33,540 bases of DNA from Dicyema japonicum. Taxonomy: Eukaryota > Dicyemida > Rhombozoa > Dicyemidae. The stretch's first letter is position 1. Each line of letters starts with the position of its first letter. The DNA lies in assembly GCA_011109175.1 (NCBI GenBank), contig RDEW01000144.1:1-33540 (forward strand). The letters run 5' to 3'. The translations under genes were made by a program, and so were the position numbers. Below, in pieces: positions 1-9,944 of this stretch. The notes under the pieces are model-generated. The model made no database searches, had not been told where the DNA came from, and was given only the letters and a program-made list of their open reading frames with translations.

Positions 1-177
1 TCCCAAAAAGCCTAAATAGTTATTGCTAAACCTTATCCGGCAATTCTTGAGCATGGTTGGTTTTTGCTTAGGCACGTTGAATCCTTCAGGAATAAATTCG
101 AGAGGGTCTTCATGGTTTGTTAGGAACCAATGCTAGATTTTAAGAATTCCACATGTTTTGCCACGACTGACAAAACA

Positions 178-480
178 AATAATAATAATAACACCAGAGA
201 CCACGGTTACACAAACTAACTATTCACGTGTTCCCAGCACGCACTAGCAGGGACCTCATCTTGTCCCGATGCTCCTCTCTCGAGCCACACAAGCACGTAT
301 CGGTCGAGTGACTGGACCGTCGCAGTCACGATGGCGCGTTCCACGGTTCATTCGTATCAAGGCTTCAAGTGGTAATGGTGGTTGAACTCTCCAGAAATCC
401 AGCGTTCAGTGATTTTGGAGGCTCTTTTCCGGATAGCCTCGATCTTTGAGACATTCGTTTAAGAGATGAGTGGGCCCCAT
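178..480 (-). mobile_element. LINE-F 3' end (C-terminus and AAT-repeat tail), decayed
   Basis: Read on the minus strand, this G+C-richer block gives about 80 codons with two stops. Segments such as SKIEAIRKRASKI and CWEHVNS line up with TKIQEIQSRAKKL and CWDHLNI of the better-preserved LINE-F copy at 30265-31027. The nucleotide sequence just outside the tail also aligns (plus strand AACACC, then a TAACTA/TATTCA stretch, then CCCAGCA, in both). The tail is an AAT repeat at 178-191, which reads as a TTA/ATT run at the 3' end of the element. This is the region after the reverse transcriptase and has no catalytic residue. 5'-truncated, and not functional. Confidence 0.55.
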
Positions 481-689
481 ATACCTTTTTTACTTATTTT
501 TGATACGAATAAAATCAATATAATAGTCTCATTATTTTTTAGTTTTCTTTATGTAACTTTCCTCATCGCACGCCTCCGCAGTTCACGTGGAATCCATGAA
601 TAAGATCTCCGTTTAGTGCTCGAAAAAGTCCTCTGATGTTGAAAGTTTCAATTGTAAACGGGGTAGAATAGACAGTGAGGACATCCCGT

Positions 690-830
690 CGTATATGGTT
701 CGTGTATTCTCATTTTTCTAATAGCTCCTTCGCGTAGCCCTAAAAGGGTTTCGCTTGAGCATAAAGTTCTTTTGGACACTAAGCGCCCTTTCCACTGCCG
801 CACAACCATGTCAAGCACAGGGTCCAGACT
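690..830 (-). pseudogene. hAT transposase C-terminal (dimerisation) fragment
   Basis: Minus-strand translation gives CAAVERALSVQKNF followed by KRNPFRATRR, a stop, then KNENT. This matches the conserved hAT C-terminal dimerisation motif, in which a Ser-Ala-Ala-x-Glu-Arg-x-Phe-Ser core is followed by a KRN segment and ends near an invariant Asn. The Phe of the core is Leu here, and one stop interrupts the segment. No DDE catalytic part and no TIRs are visible nearby, so this is a scrap. The longer minus-strand open frame at 648-881 overlaps it in another frame and is probably a shadow. Confidence 0.5.
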
Positions 831-884
831 CAATCCAGGGAAGTAACATAAGATTGAGTTAGCAAGGGACAAAGGTAACATGGA

Positions 885-1190
885 ATGGCCAAATCGGCTG
901 GAGACTTAAAAGCTATTCTCCCAAACCTTATCGGGAGCTTTCATTTGGTGCAGCCAGTGCTATCAAATCGGATTTTGAGAATTTCTTTACTCATCTGTCT
1001 GATAAGATCCTCCAAATATTCGAGAAAGCTCTTGGAAACAAGGGAATTCGCAGTGAGAATATCATCTTGTGAACAGAAATGTTATTTTTCATTAAGAAAA
1101 GTGTGCTTAAGAGTTAATCTTTCCTCAATGAGCCAGAACGACTTGAGTTTTTCCTAAAAAAAATTTTCGAATCAGGACAAGAATAGAAGG
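885..1190 (+). other. Coding-like stretch, unrecognised
   Basis: Two overlapping plus-strand frames are open for 40-90 codons. The frame containing KSDFENFFTHLSDKILQIFE looks more protein-like (helical, acidic and basic residues alternating) than the longer frame starting at 885. I do not recognise a family. It lies between an hAT scrap and a LINE-A end, so a decayed transposon protein is the simplest reading. Nothing supports a live gene: no splice signals and no promoter are evident. Confidence 0.2.
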
Positions 1191-1261
1191 CATTTAAAAA
1201 TAACCGTACCATAGGTCTTCGCACCATGGAACAAAACTACAGGGGGTTTTAGACACTGTAA

Positions 1262-1345
1262 ATTCATTTATTAACCCCGAAACCACGAGAAAGAGATAAA
1301 AGTTATCGTCTAATTAAGTGATCCAGTGATACCAGTTTTGTTCCT
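1262..1345 (-). mobile_element. LINE-A 3' terminal remnant
   Basis: The plus strand reads TTTATTAACCCCGAAACCAC, then GAGAAAG, then CTAATTAAGTGATCC. This is the reverse complement of the LINE-A 3' end seen at 23730-23801, where GGGATCACTTAATTAG precedes the TTATTAAATAAA tail. Only the last 80 or so bases of the element can be matched. An equivalent remnant sits at 14757-14830. It probably represents a heavily 5'-truncated insertion. Confidence 0.5.
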
Positions 1346-2200
1346 GTGGTTAGTTTTGGAGTCCTGGATAATCTCCACAGTGGGGAAGGTTTCTTCTCAT
1401 ATCTCGGGCAGGCGTCCATATATAGTTTGATGTCCGGCCGAGGGGATGGTCAGGGACTTTGCCACTTTGAGGAAGTGTCGGTGACGTTCCGTAAAGTATT
1501 TTATGATTGGGGGACGTTTAGTGTTCTCGGTAGTATCGAGGTGAGTCTCTTTCGAAATTCATATAAGGGAAAATCCCACAGTTAATATATAAATAAATCA
1601 GTAGGTGCATAATGTATAAGCACTCACATTGAGTAAACGTTCTGCTTATTTTCTAGACGACTTTTCAAAAATTATTGAAGTGAATATTTTATTAAAAATG
1701 TTTAATTAGTAGTCTTTAAATGCATCTTCTCCCTAGGTCATTCTCTTGTTCCACTACTCTTGTCGCTTCGATTTCCTTAAAAAATTTACAGAAGAGTCCT
1801 TCTTCAAGACAGATTCCACAACCTAACTGACAAATTTTATTATTTCTGTATGTCCTATAAAATCAATGACTTCCGTCAATTTGGACACGAAAAATAATTT
1901 TTTGAGATTTGAAGAAATAGACCATCTCAGCGACAGATTTATAAGCCACTTGATATAATGGAGTTTGTATGCCGTAGATGACTAAGAATTCATGGATTAC
2001 TGTCGAGACTACTCAGAGTTAAACAAGATTTAATAAGGAACAGAAAATTGCTAGTTGCCATAAGTGTTGCAACTATTCGGACATTGTCTTGTTAAACTAC
2101 TTGATATATTGGGATTATAAAATCCTTTTAAATCAATTGATTCCAATAATCTGTCGATTTCCAAATTCTAGCACTTTATTAAATGATAGAAACAAGTCAG
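1346..2200. other. No supported gene
   Basis: A 79-codon plus-strand frame (1346-1585) has no recognisable motif. Its first 75 bases weakly resemble repeat B (AGTGGGGAAG and a GGCGTC further on), as at 14900. The rest is A+T-rich DNA with no long frames. Confidence 0.3.
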
Positions 2201-2204
2201 GATC

Positions 2205-2425
2205 CAGCTACCAAAAGACGGTAAGGATTGCCGGAGACGATGACAATTCCAAAGAATAGAGAAAACCTTGGTTCACTTAGGTCTTTAAGTCGTGTCGCGA
2301 TTGCATTCCCAATTTCATTGCTGACTTCTTTTACCAATTCTTCCAACCTATCTTGAAAATTCGAAGGAGATTGAGACAGAATAGAGCGATTTCCACGTGA
2401 GATTCCCCCATTGTACCCATTTCTG
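2205..2425 (-). other. Open coding-like segment with possible coiled coil, unknown
   Basis: The minus strand is open for about 75 codons without an initiating Met. It contains a Ser/Asn/Gly-rich start (NGYNGGISRGNRSILSQSPS), then an amphipathic helix-like segment (FQDRLEELVKEVSNEIGNAI), then a hydrophobic end. That layout would fit the N-terminal part of a LINE ORF1 or a Gag protein, but no zinc knuckle or RNA-binding motif can be seen. It could also be an exon of a host gene, although no clear splice sites flank it. I do not recognise it. Confidence 0.25.
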
Positions 2426-2765
2426 GGAACTCTATTAAAGCTTAAAAAGATTAAAGTTGAAAGTTATAGAAATCAGCATTAAAAGTCACGCCACGTGATA
2501 TGGTAACAAGCGTTCAACTCATCAAAAAAGTTCCAGAACGCGAAGACTAAATATTTGAGCTCTGGGGACCTGAGGTCAGAACAAGTATGGCAGTCCTAGA
2601 AAGCTAACATATACACACGTGCAAAGTTAGAGAAAATTGAGTTAACTCATTTGAAATCGTTCCTCTAATGAACTTGGAGAAAGAACTTACTCCAAACAAT
2701 CTTGGCAAGGCTAAAGTTTTCTTAGATATCAGATATTATTACTTTTTGAGTTGTCTCTATACCGA

Positions 2766-2969
2766 TCAAAAAATTTTTATGCTGTCCTTGAATGAAGGGA
2801 TTATGTAAGGACCAAATGGACTAATGTGATAGTTTATATCCACAGCTCTTCCGCGAACATAATACCACAAAAAATCAGAATACGATATTCTCTTACACTG
2901 AAACATCCCCATCAGCCTTTCGGGAAACTCAATTTCATCAAGGCCGCACAATCGAACCGAACCTAACAC
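2766..2969 (-). pseudogene. Possible mariner-type transposase C-terminal scrap
   Basis: A 67-codon minus-strand frame contains DFLWYYVRGRAVD. This resembles the D-F-F-L-W-G-Y-x-K-x-x-V-Y block that follows the last catalytic acidic residue in mariner-family transposases, with WG changed to WYY. The preceding S-P-D-L-x-P motif is not preserved and the spacing is off, so the match is weak. It ends just before the TIR element at 3015-3184, but no TIR link joins the two. Confidence 0.25.
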
Positions 2970-3014
2970 TCAAAGAATATCTACATCCGGACTCTACAAA
3001 ATCATATCCCGGTA

Positions 3015-3184
3015 ATGGTGCAGTTTAATGAGCTATATTTTTTTCGAGAAAACCATGTTATTTAAATTTATTCAAATATAAAAGAGAAAGTTACTCTAAA
3101 TATGCTGATATAATTAATAATATACTTATTTATTTTATTATTTCTTATTTTCTCAAAAAAAAATATAGCTCAATAACTGCAACA
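3015..3184. mobile_element. 170-bp MITE with long TIRs and TA flanks
   Basis: The left arm starts ATGGTGCAGTTTAATGAGC and runs through CTATATTTTTTTCGAGAAA to 3052. The right arm (3148-3184) is its near-perfect inverse, ending in TATAGCTCAATAACTGCAAC followed by AT. The arms are about 38 bp in a 170-bp unit, so the single strand would fold into a long hairpin. A TA dinucleotide lies immediately outside each arm (3013-3014 and 3185-3186), as expected for a Tc1/mariner-type target duplication. The interior is A+T-rich and non-coding, so the element is non-autonomous. Confidence 0.8.
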
Positions 3185-3221
3185 TTACGAAAAGATGACG
3201 GTTCTTTTCTATACATGCTTC

Positions 3222-3959
3222 ACGAAATTTCATTATATGAATTAATGAAATTTTTTTTGAATATTAGATCTAAAAATAAAAAAATGAACAATGCTGAATT
3301 TGTAAATATTATTATATAATTTTTTAAATAAAATTTTGAATTTTTTACCGGCTTGTGAAGAGTAATATAGTTGTTATGAGAAAATATTCAAAACTGAAGG
3401 ACTACAAACTACCACTTCTGAAATGGAGTCAGTTGCCTTCCTTCAGGAGGTTGGAGTCTTTCCGAAAGAAATGCCTTAAAAGACATTTGATGATCCTTTT
3501 TCATCAGCGGGAAAATACAACATGGGTGTGCGATAAAAGCGATGTAAACCTCAAAGTTAATTACAGGTTTATCAAAATTTGCTTATAAATTTGCAGACGA
3601 AATTTTATAGACCCGAGGACAGGTGCACATACGCAGACTGTTGAGAGGTTCACATAAAAATTAAATAGGAAAATTTAGAATGTGGGGAAGCGCAAAATGC
3701 CGCAATAAAAGACAAAGAGGTAACGCGCGTCACTTCATGGGTTCATATTTTGAAGGGTTTCTTTTTAGGTAAAAGGTCGTTGATAGCTCAGCATTGACTT
3801 TGTCGGTATCGTTTTAACACTACTAATTAGTAAAGATTTAGCAATTTATTTAAAAAAAATTTATAATAATATTTACAAATTCGGGATTGTTCATTTTTTT
3901 AAATTTTTTCATTAATTGATTAAAAAAATTTCATTAATTCATATAAAGCCTTATTTCGT
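3222..3959. mobile_element. TIR element with inverted repeats of about 125 bp (probable non-autonomous DNA transposon)
   Basis: Bases 3222-3349 and 3830-3959 are inverted copies. Shared blocks in order are ACGAAAT, ATATGAATTAATGAAATTTT, AAAAAAATGAACAAT, GAATTTGTAAATATTATTAT and TTTTTTAAATAAA. The arms differ by scattered changes and short indels, so I estimate roughly three quarters identity by eye. About 480 bp separates the arms. No clear target-site duplication can be assigned. The interior has a 77-codon plus-strand frame (3355-3588), rich in Lys, Arg and Leu, that matches no transposase motif I know. The 170-bp MITE ends 37 bp upstream. Confidence 0.7.
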
Positions 3960-3974
3960 TTTTAAATTTTAAAT

Positions 3975-4230
3975 TGTAGCGTGGCGTTATGTGGTCGTTA
4001 TGGTCCACCAATTCAAAAATTTCAAAATGATTTGGCAACCCCCAGAGGGCTTCTAATGCTCTCCCGAAAAGGACCATTAGACCCCTTCCCCCCGTGGTCA
4101 TTATCGACCCCCGGCGATGTGCACAAAAAATTAAGAAAAGAGCCTTATTTCGTGAAGTACCAAGATGACATCTTTGACAGTTTCCCCCAACGAGGAAAGA
4201 TTCATACTCTACAAATATTACTTTATTAGT
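3975..4230 (+). other. G+C-rich open segment beside the TIR element, unrecognised
   Basis: The base composition jumps from A+T-rich TIR to a block rich in C runs (CCCC at several points). An 82-codon frame is open and includes FVKYQDDIFDSFPQRG. I do not recognise a domain. It begins right after the TIR boundary and ends in a stop just before the LINE-G remnant, so it may be old unique sequence or another transposon scrap. Confidence 0.2.
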
Positions 4231-4242
4231 GATATTTGTAAA

Positions 4243-4790
4243 AATTTATGACCTCAAGGTTGTTTTTTGTCGACCTCGATACGTTGTTTTGTTTAATATA
4301 GAGAAGTATGATTCCATGGCCTGATTGGCCGGTGCCACTTCCGAAACTCTTAAGATATATCCAAAGAGCTGCCATTTTGCCAAAGTCATTTTATTCCCAA
4401 TCTGTGATGTTTGGGCGATTCTGAAGAGCTCGTCTTTGGTCATCCGTTTTGGCCATTAGATATCCAGAAGTCGTAGTTGTTTTCTTTGGAAAGAGTTGAG
4501 CATCTCCTTCGGTGGTTAGGCCTCAGGTCCTCACGTTTAAAAGCAGAATTGGTTCGATAAATCAGTTGTATAACCGAATTCGAAGGCGAGTGTCTATGTA
4601 CTTTCCCGTATCCAGAACGCCCATATTTTTAGAAGCAACCGCCAGCACTTTCCTGTGACCGATTCCCTAGAAAGATCCAACTTTCTTGCCTGTTTCTACT
4701 TTTCCTCGTTTCTTGTCGTGCAACGCGATATGCTAGTTCTTTCTGTTTTGTCTGGGTTTACTACCAGAAACCATTCCTCCAACCCTTTAC
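4243..4790 (-). mobile_element. LINE-G C-terminal region, frameshifted remnant
   Basis: Minus-strand fragments in different frames, read in order, are: EWFLVVNPDKTERT (end of the reverse transcriptase palm), IRLYNXFIEPILLLN (where X is a stop), LNSFQRKQLRLLDI, then WPKRMTKDELFRIAQTSQIG and WQLFGYILRV, ending with RGRQKTTL. The same order appears in the LINE-G copy at 31205-32240 (FLTVNREKTERT, IKPILLY, LDSFHRNHLRNITGMSWPSK). This is the thumb and C-terminal region of a non-LTR reverse transcriptase. Several stops and frameshifts kill it, and the catalytic YADD part is missing. The 65-codon frame at 4246-4443 is its best-preserved piece. Confidence 0.75.
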
Positions 4791-4845
4791 TTTAAAAGTA
4801 AATTTAAAAAATTATAGTTTTATACTAACATGAATTTATTATGGG

Positions 4846-5200
4846 GTAGCCAAAAGGGTCACTCTCCCTGTCTCCTTCAACAAGGATCTTATTACTATCG
4901 AAAAGAAATTGGAATTTATAGATGATCTAGAAGACTTACAGTCGCATGCCATGGACAGAGCCTGCTAAAAACGTCTTGTAAAGAGGATCTTAAATCATGT
5001 GTGACAAACGTACTTTAGTTAATATAACATTGAGCGAACCTTTCTTAGACATCTGTCACCCACCGACTTTCTGTGTAGACACAAACGCAGACATTTCCTG
5101 GAAGGGATTTCTTGATGAGCATATGATGAGAATGGACAGGGCTATAGGGGTAACCGGAATCACCTAAGTAGTTTGGCAAATAGTAATGTTATTAAAATCA
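4846..5200 (+). other. Degenerate coding-like region, unknown
   Basis: One frame reads VTLPVSFNKDLITIEKKLEF and then IDDLEDLQSHAMDRAC before stops. A second frame downstream is open for about 55 codons from a Met near 4999 (CDKRTLVNITLSEPFL, then WKGFLDEHMMRMDRAIGV). The alternation of protein-like stretches between frames suggests a frameshifted old coding sequence, most likely a transposon, but I cannot name the family. Confidence 0.25.
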
Positions 5201-6335
5201 GATTGTTTAAACCCATCGAATAACAGAATAGTGATGTTGAAACATAATAAATAACTTTCAAGAGGAAATAATAATTCTATGAGCGAAGCATTGCACATGT
5301 GGGATCATATGCTCTACTCAAGCATTGAGCCATTACCACTTTATCCAAAAAGTGTTATCTAAGTGAATCCAGTCAATTATAGATAAAAATTATAAATCAT
5401 ATAGTTCGAACATTGTATTCTGTCAATAAAATAAATTTCATGAATGTATAGAAACAACCGATTCTTTAATTCACTCTAACCCATTCTCTAATCAAACAAA
5501 AAATCATATAAACCTTAAGCAATCAATAATGTCTTGAGAACAAGCAATAGTTTATTCTGACAAATCAACTTCAAGAATGTATTTTTTGTTCTTTTAAAAC
5601 ATGACCGTAAAAAATTAGTCTAAAACAACGATATTAAATTCTTTTCAATAATACCAAAAGTGGATAATCTTTGATATATGTACGTTACAATGCGAGATCA
5701 ATCTACTGAAAAACCTATCAGGACTATGGAGATCACAAACACCTTATTAACGTTATCGAGAAGTATATCGATCCGTGTATTTCTTATGCATGTACTCTGT
5801 AGGGCCCATTTTTGACAAATACTGAGATGATGACGTCTATCCGGAAAAAAGTAATACTGAGTGACGAAACAGTGATGACTTAAAAAACAATTACCATTTA
5901 GAAAAACGATTAATCTAGAAACCGTAATTTATCATGCATAAGAAATACAAGGAACGATATACTGCTTTCCGGCTACTATTCATAATCGACGTATTAAATA
6001 TAACATTTCCAGTTATAGAGGGGCCAGATGTCTCAGATTCATAATTGAGATGGAACCCGATCTTCTGCTTCTGGAGTTACATGTCATAGGTATTGTCCGA
6101 TGGAAATCAGTGCAGTAAAATACGATCCAGTACATGGAGGTTTCCGTTTTAATCCTCTTAAGTATACTCGATAATCTTGGAGAAATCTTTGTGTGAAACT
6201 GAACCATAATATTAATCATATTGTTTTGATAAACGTGGATTTTTTCGAGATGTTGTACAATGGAGTGTTTGACGGATTTGATCATATTCCATACTTTTCT
6301 AACAGATGAATTTGCAGATAGTTTCTTCCACCGTT
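5201..6335. other. No supported gene
   Basis: A+T-rich sequence. A plus-strand frame with several stops around 5670-6080 and a minus-strand 90-codon frame (6013-6285) both look moderately protein-like, but neither shows a motif I recognise. One or the other may be a fossil transposon; neither is supported as a gene. Confidence 0.3.
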
Positions 6336-6400
6336 TATGTGTGTGTCTTTGTCTTGACGAGTGACGCCGTCATTAGTGAACATTCACTGGTGATACAAAA
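6336..6400 (+). repeat. Fragment of the tRNA-derived SINE family
   Basis: TTGACGAGTGACGCCGTCAT followed by TAGTGAACATTCA matches the body of the SINE at 6990-7025, which reads TTGACGAGTGACGCCGTCAT then TAGTGGATACTCA. It is preceded by GTGTGTCTTTGTC. The tRNA-like head and the LINE-like tail are both absent here, so this is an internal scrap. Confidence 0.6.
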
Positions 6401-6897
6401 AAATTGAGAACCTCTGCATTGAATTTCGTGGGTTGTTAACATGTTAAGTAATATTTATTGCGGAATAATGAAAAAGTTGTTGATTTCAGATCATACAGTC
6501 TTACAACAGAAGCCTTCAGTGCAGTAAGGTAGCCTTTCAGTGCAGTAATCTTCGCAGAGTAATTCATTTAATACGTGTCCATTAAAAATTAATTGGAGTT
6601 CATTTTGAATGGACCCAATTAATAAGTTGGCCTACAATTTCTTTATCTGATAAAAATTAACAACTTTTAGATCAACATAAATATAAAGTCGTCGTTAGAA
6701 AACTGATGGAAAAAATATTTAATGGTTGTCTCTGAAGAAGGTAAAAATAGTGTATTTTTACAAATTTATTTGTTGGATAAAAAAATGTGTATTTTGTAAA
6801 ATTCGTCATTTTGGTAAAGTCTGAAGAGGGTCAATTTATTTTTTGGATAAAAAGTAATTGAATAAATATTTAAAAAATTTACTTGTTATATAATTAA

Positions 6898-7205
6898 TTG
6901 GTGGCATAGTGGTTAGGTGTCGGGCTAAAGTGATTCTCACTGCTGTTTACCTGGTGGAAGGTTCCATGCATCTACGATGCCAAAAGGGTTTGACGAGTGA
7001 CGCCGTCATTAGTGGATACTCATTGCGGAACTACATTGTTTAGAAAAAACTCACACACAGGATAAAAAGTGAAGATCATTCCTTGGTTCTACGGTTAGTT
7101 AAATTAACTGTTCTTTACTTAAATAAAAGTGTGTGTCTTGCATATGCAGAGCTATAAATATTATGACTTTCGTGAAAAAGCTGTTATTATTATTATAATA
7201 ATTAA
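6898..7205 (+). mobile_element. tRNA-derived SINE with a LINE-G-like 3' tail
   Basis: The head contains TGGCATAGTGG (6902-6912), a full match to the RNA polymerase III A-box pattern TGGCNNAGTGG. A B-box-like GGTTCCATGCA lies at 6960-6970 at a suitable spacing. A non-tRNA body follows (TGACGCCGTCATTAGTGG). The 3' end reads GCTATAAATATTATGACTTT then CGTGAAAAAGCTG and an ATT-rich repeat. That tail is nearly the same as the 3' end of LINE-G at 32190-32240 (GCTATAAATATTATGGCTCT then CGTGAAAGTGCT and an AAT-rich run). Known tRNA-SINEs often share their tail with the LINE whose machinery copies them. The B-box is imperfect, so transcription today is uncertain. Confidence 0.75.
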
Positions 7206-8040
7206 TTGTGATTAGTGGAAATGACAAGGATATTAATGAAAGGAACAAATTATATCGTTATTTGATTTACAATGTTATTGAATTTAATGTTTGATATATT
7301 ATTTAATTTAGTGTTCTGGAGTGAGGGCTACTGCTTTACTGTTTGTAAATCTTGTGTTGATAGATAAATAATTTTTCCAAGATGTCAGAAAATTAAAAAA
7401 ATATTACTTAATAATAAATTAGAGTCATTTTCTGCAAAAATAATGAATTTTAGTGTACTTCTTTTGTTCCTAAAGTTTTATTTTTTATTTAGATTTTTCT
7501 TATAAATTTTAAGCAGTTATTTGCTAGAAGTGATGGTTTAATTTTTTCAACAAGTCAATCAAGTTTACATATTTATTTAGTAAAGCCTTATTATTTTGGT
7601 CGTAGTGACACTACTCTTAAGTAGAAACTTCCCAATATAATACTGTTGATTTTAAATTAAAAGCATTCCAACATTAAGGGTAATTTTTACTTTTATTATA
7701 GAAATTTACCAATATTTAAGTCATAATTGTACTTTTAAATGAAAATAATATTTTGACTAAAGTTTTGATTGTGTTTATACTAATATTCTAAGGATATGAG
7801 ATCAATGGTTGAATGTAATTATAAAAGTTGTCATCCTAATAACGACAAATATAAGCACCCATTACTATGATGAGTAACTACAACCACATAAGTTATGTCG
7901 TTTAATAAAGACTATTTTTTACAGGAAACGTAGGACGTATTCAATTCAAAAAACCATTAAGATGAGCTGTGACGTTCTCGTTATCCACATGTTTCTTTCA
8001 CTCGATTGGGGCAGATCAGAGGAATAATTGAGTGTTTGAT
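7206..8040. other. A+T-rich stretch with no gene
   Basis: Very A+T-rich sequence without frames over 60 codons, TIRs or recognisable repeats beyond simple ATT runs next to the SINE tail. Confidence 0.5.
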
Positions 8041-8054
8041 TAAATCGGTTAAAG

Positions 8055-8290
8055 AAAAAAGTCTCTAGGTCTAATTTAAGATGATGTATGACAAGACCGT
8101 CTGGACATTTTGCATTCGAATGCTAGCAACAAGTTGAGTAATGAAGGATTTCGGAATAATGAGAGGTCTGTATAGTTGTGAACATTTCTCAATGCCGTCT
8201 CTTAAAGTAGAGGACTTAAGACTTAGGAAGGTGACTTATCTTGGAATAGTGACCCATTAATAAGTTGATCTGTTCTCGGAAGGATAACAC
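8055..8290 (+). mobile_element. Possible LINE reverse-transcriptase scrap
   Basis: A broken plus-strand translation gives VKEKSLGLI and, about 55 codons later, LRLRKVTYLGIVT. In non-LTR reverse transcriptases a GLxxN-type segment after YADD is followed at a similar distance by a block ending in YLG. Several stops intervene and no YADD is visible upstream, so this is only a tentative call. Confidence 0.3.
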
Positions 8291-8739
8291 AGATTAGTGA
8301 GACCAATACTATGGGGGACTGGAGGGACGTTTGTTTTAAGTTAATCTTTTTAATGATTTACCAGAACCAGGAGAGTCCGAATACAGATTAAAAGTGGCGA
8401 TAAAGTCATTCCGCTTGTTGTACTTGTGATTGTTAATTTGTTAATTTTAGACAGATTTAGATCCTTTCTTTCTCAAAACACATCGATTTAATCCTCAGGT
8501 GTTTACGAAATAAATCAATAATTTCGAGGGGGATGTGAAAGTCACGATTCGGTATGAAACAACAAAGAATATACTTATTTCATCAATAAGAAAACAATGT
8601 GTGAAAAACATTACACTCATTCCTACATAAATCCTATTTTCCACATTTAATATGTCTTCTAGTTTGGTTGAGGTTGTGACGTCCTTTTTTAATACTGGTA
8701 CTGTCTCAAAAACACTATGGGTGACTAAATTTCATTTTA

Positions 8740-8985
8740 ATGACTTTTAAGGTGAGAGGAATCAGTTCTGAAATACTAAAAAATCAGCTTTGCCAAAATT
8801 TAAAGCATTACATAGTGGCTGTTGAAGACTATGGAGATTAAAGATATATGTTTCTGGAACCGGACTGTAGGCACTAAGGAATGGGTTTTGTGGTGCATAA
8901 AAGCATTACAATAGAAAAGTATTGGAAAGTCAATTTGCATAATCCAGATATGGATTAGCAATAAATCAACAACAATAAGGTTCTT
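8740..8985 (+). mobile_element. LINE AP-endonuclease N-terminal fragment
   Basis: Starting at an ATG, the frame reads MTFKVRGISSEILKNQLCQN, then LKHYIVAVEDYGD, a stop, RYMFLEPDCRH, a stop, and GMGFVVHKSITIEKYWKVN. The order fits the start of the exonuclease-endonuclease-phosphatase fold of LINEs: an opening N-V-R strand, a helix, the catalytic-Glu strand, then the G-x-G-F strand. The Asn of the first strand is Lys and the catalytic-Glu segment is altered, so it is dead. Length is about 80 codons of a domain usually near 220. Confidence 0.5.
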
Positions 8986-9189
8986 GCCTAGTTGATGACC
9001 GCCACTTATTAATTATTATTAAAAAGCACTTTCACAGAACCAAAGAACGTTAAATTAACTAAGTTCCGTTTGTACTCCACGTTTCAAAATCTACTTCACT
9101 AGGAGTTTCCATCGTTCTCTGCTTTGCACATCTGACCTTAGATCACCACTTTCCTGAAACAAAATCAATATATGATAATTTTTTTTAGT

Positions 9190-9213
9190 TAAAAATTAAA
9201 TATTTAATTTTTA
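9190..9213. repeat. 24-bp perfect A+T palindrome
   Basis: TAAAAATTAAAT is followed directly by its reverse complement ATTTAATTTTTA. It lies in a very A+T-rich tract (9160-9270) where such palindromes can arise by chance, and no element boundary can be tied to it. Confidence 0.5.
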
Positions 9214-9366
9214 TTCGTTTACGAATATTTTTTTACTTTTAAATATTTTTATCTACAAATATACTTTGATGCGAGTACTTATGCGGAACACAATTCTTTT
9301 TAATCTAACTCAAAATAGAAGAAGCTATTAAATGTTTATTCTTCCACCGGGGCTACAATAATCCAG

Positions 9367-9931
9367 ATGAAATTTATCTATTCTAGGTTGTACTGCTTTG
9401 ACTCTTTGATGATATCCATTGATGCTATTTTGTATTTATTGCTGGGAATTGGATCTCAAAAGTTGGAAGACGGCGTAGTGGTCAAAGATTCATTGGAAGT
9501 CACAACAGAGTCAAAAGAAACGCAAATGGAGATGCACTTTCTGACTTGTGTACTGCAGCTTGGCTGTTAATATACTTTCTGCTTTCAAACGCCCAGCAAA
9601 ACATATGACCACATGAATTGGTCAGAGGAAAAGTGGAGATGAAACAATTAAGGCCCAATTGTAAAAACGCTATGACACGAGGATCTCTGTTGAATAATTG
9701 AACACAAATGCTGACATTCGGAAAAGTTCGTGGAAAGGATCAACAACCATATCTCGAGATTACTTGAAACCTGTCAACCCGACCAACGTTGAACGGAATT
9801 GCGGCCAAATTATATGTGCAGTGTCAAGTTTATTAAAGGTCGCCTCAACAATGCCCACAACCAACATTCTATATAAGCAAATTCAAGAGTTACAAGAATT
9901 TTTTTTTCAACAAAGACATATTTATTTATAA
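9367..9931 (+). other. Two short open frames, unrecognised
   Basis: Frames of 67 and 77 codons (9367-9570 and 9698-9931) are open. The second includes RKSSWKGSTTISRDYLKP and is the more protein-like. Neither shows a known motif. Both precede the minus-strand endonuclease-like module, so they could be other transposon debris. Confidence 0.2.
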
Positions 9932-9944
9932 CAATAAAATCGTT

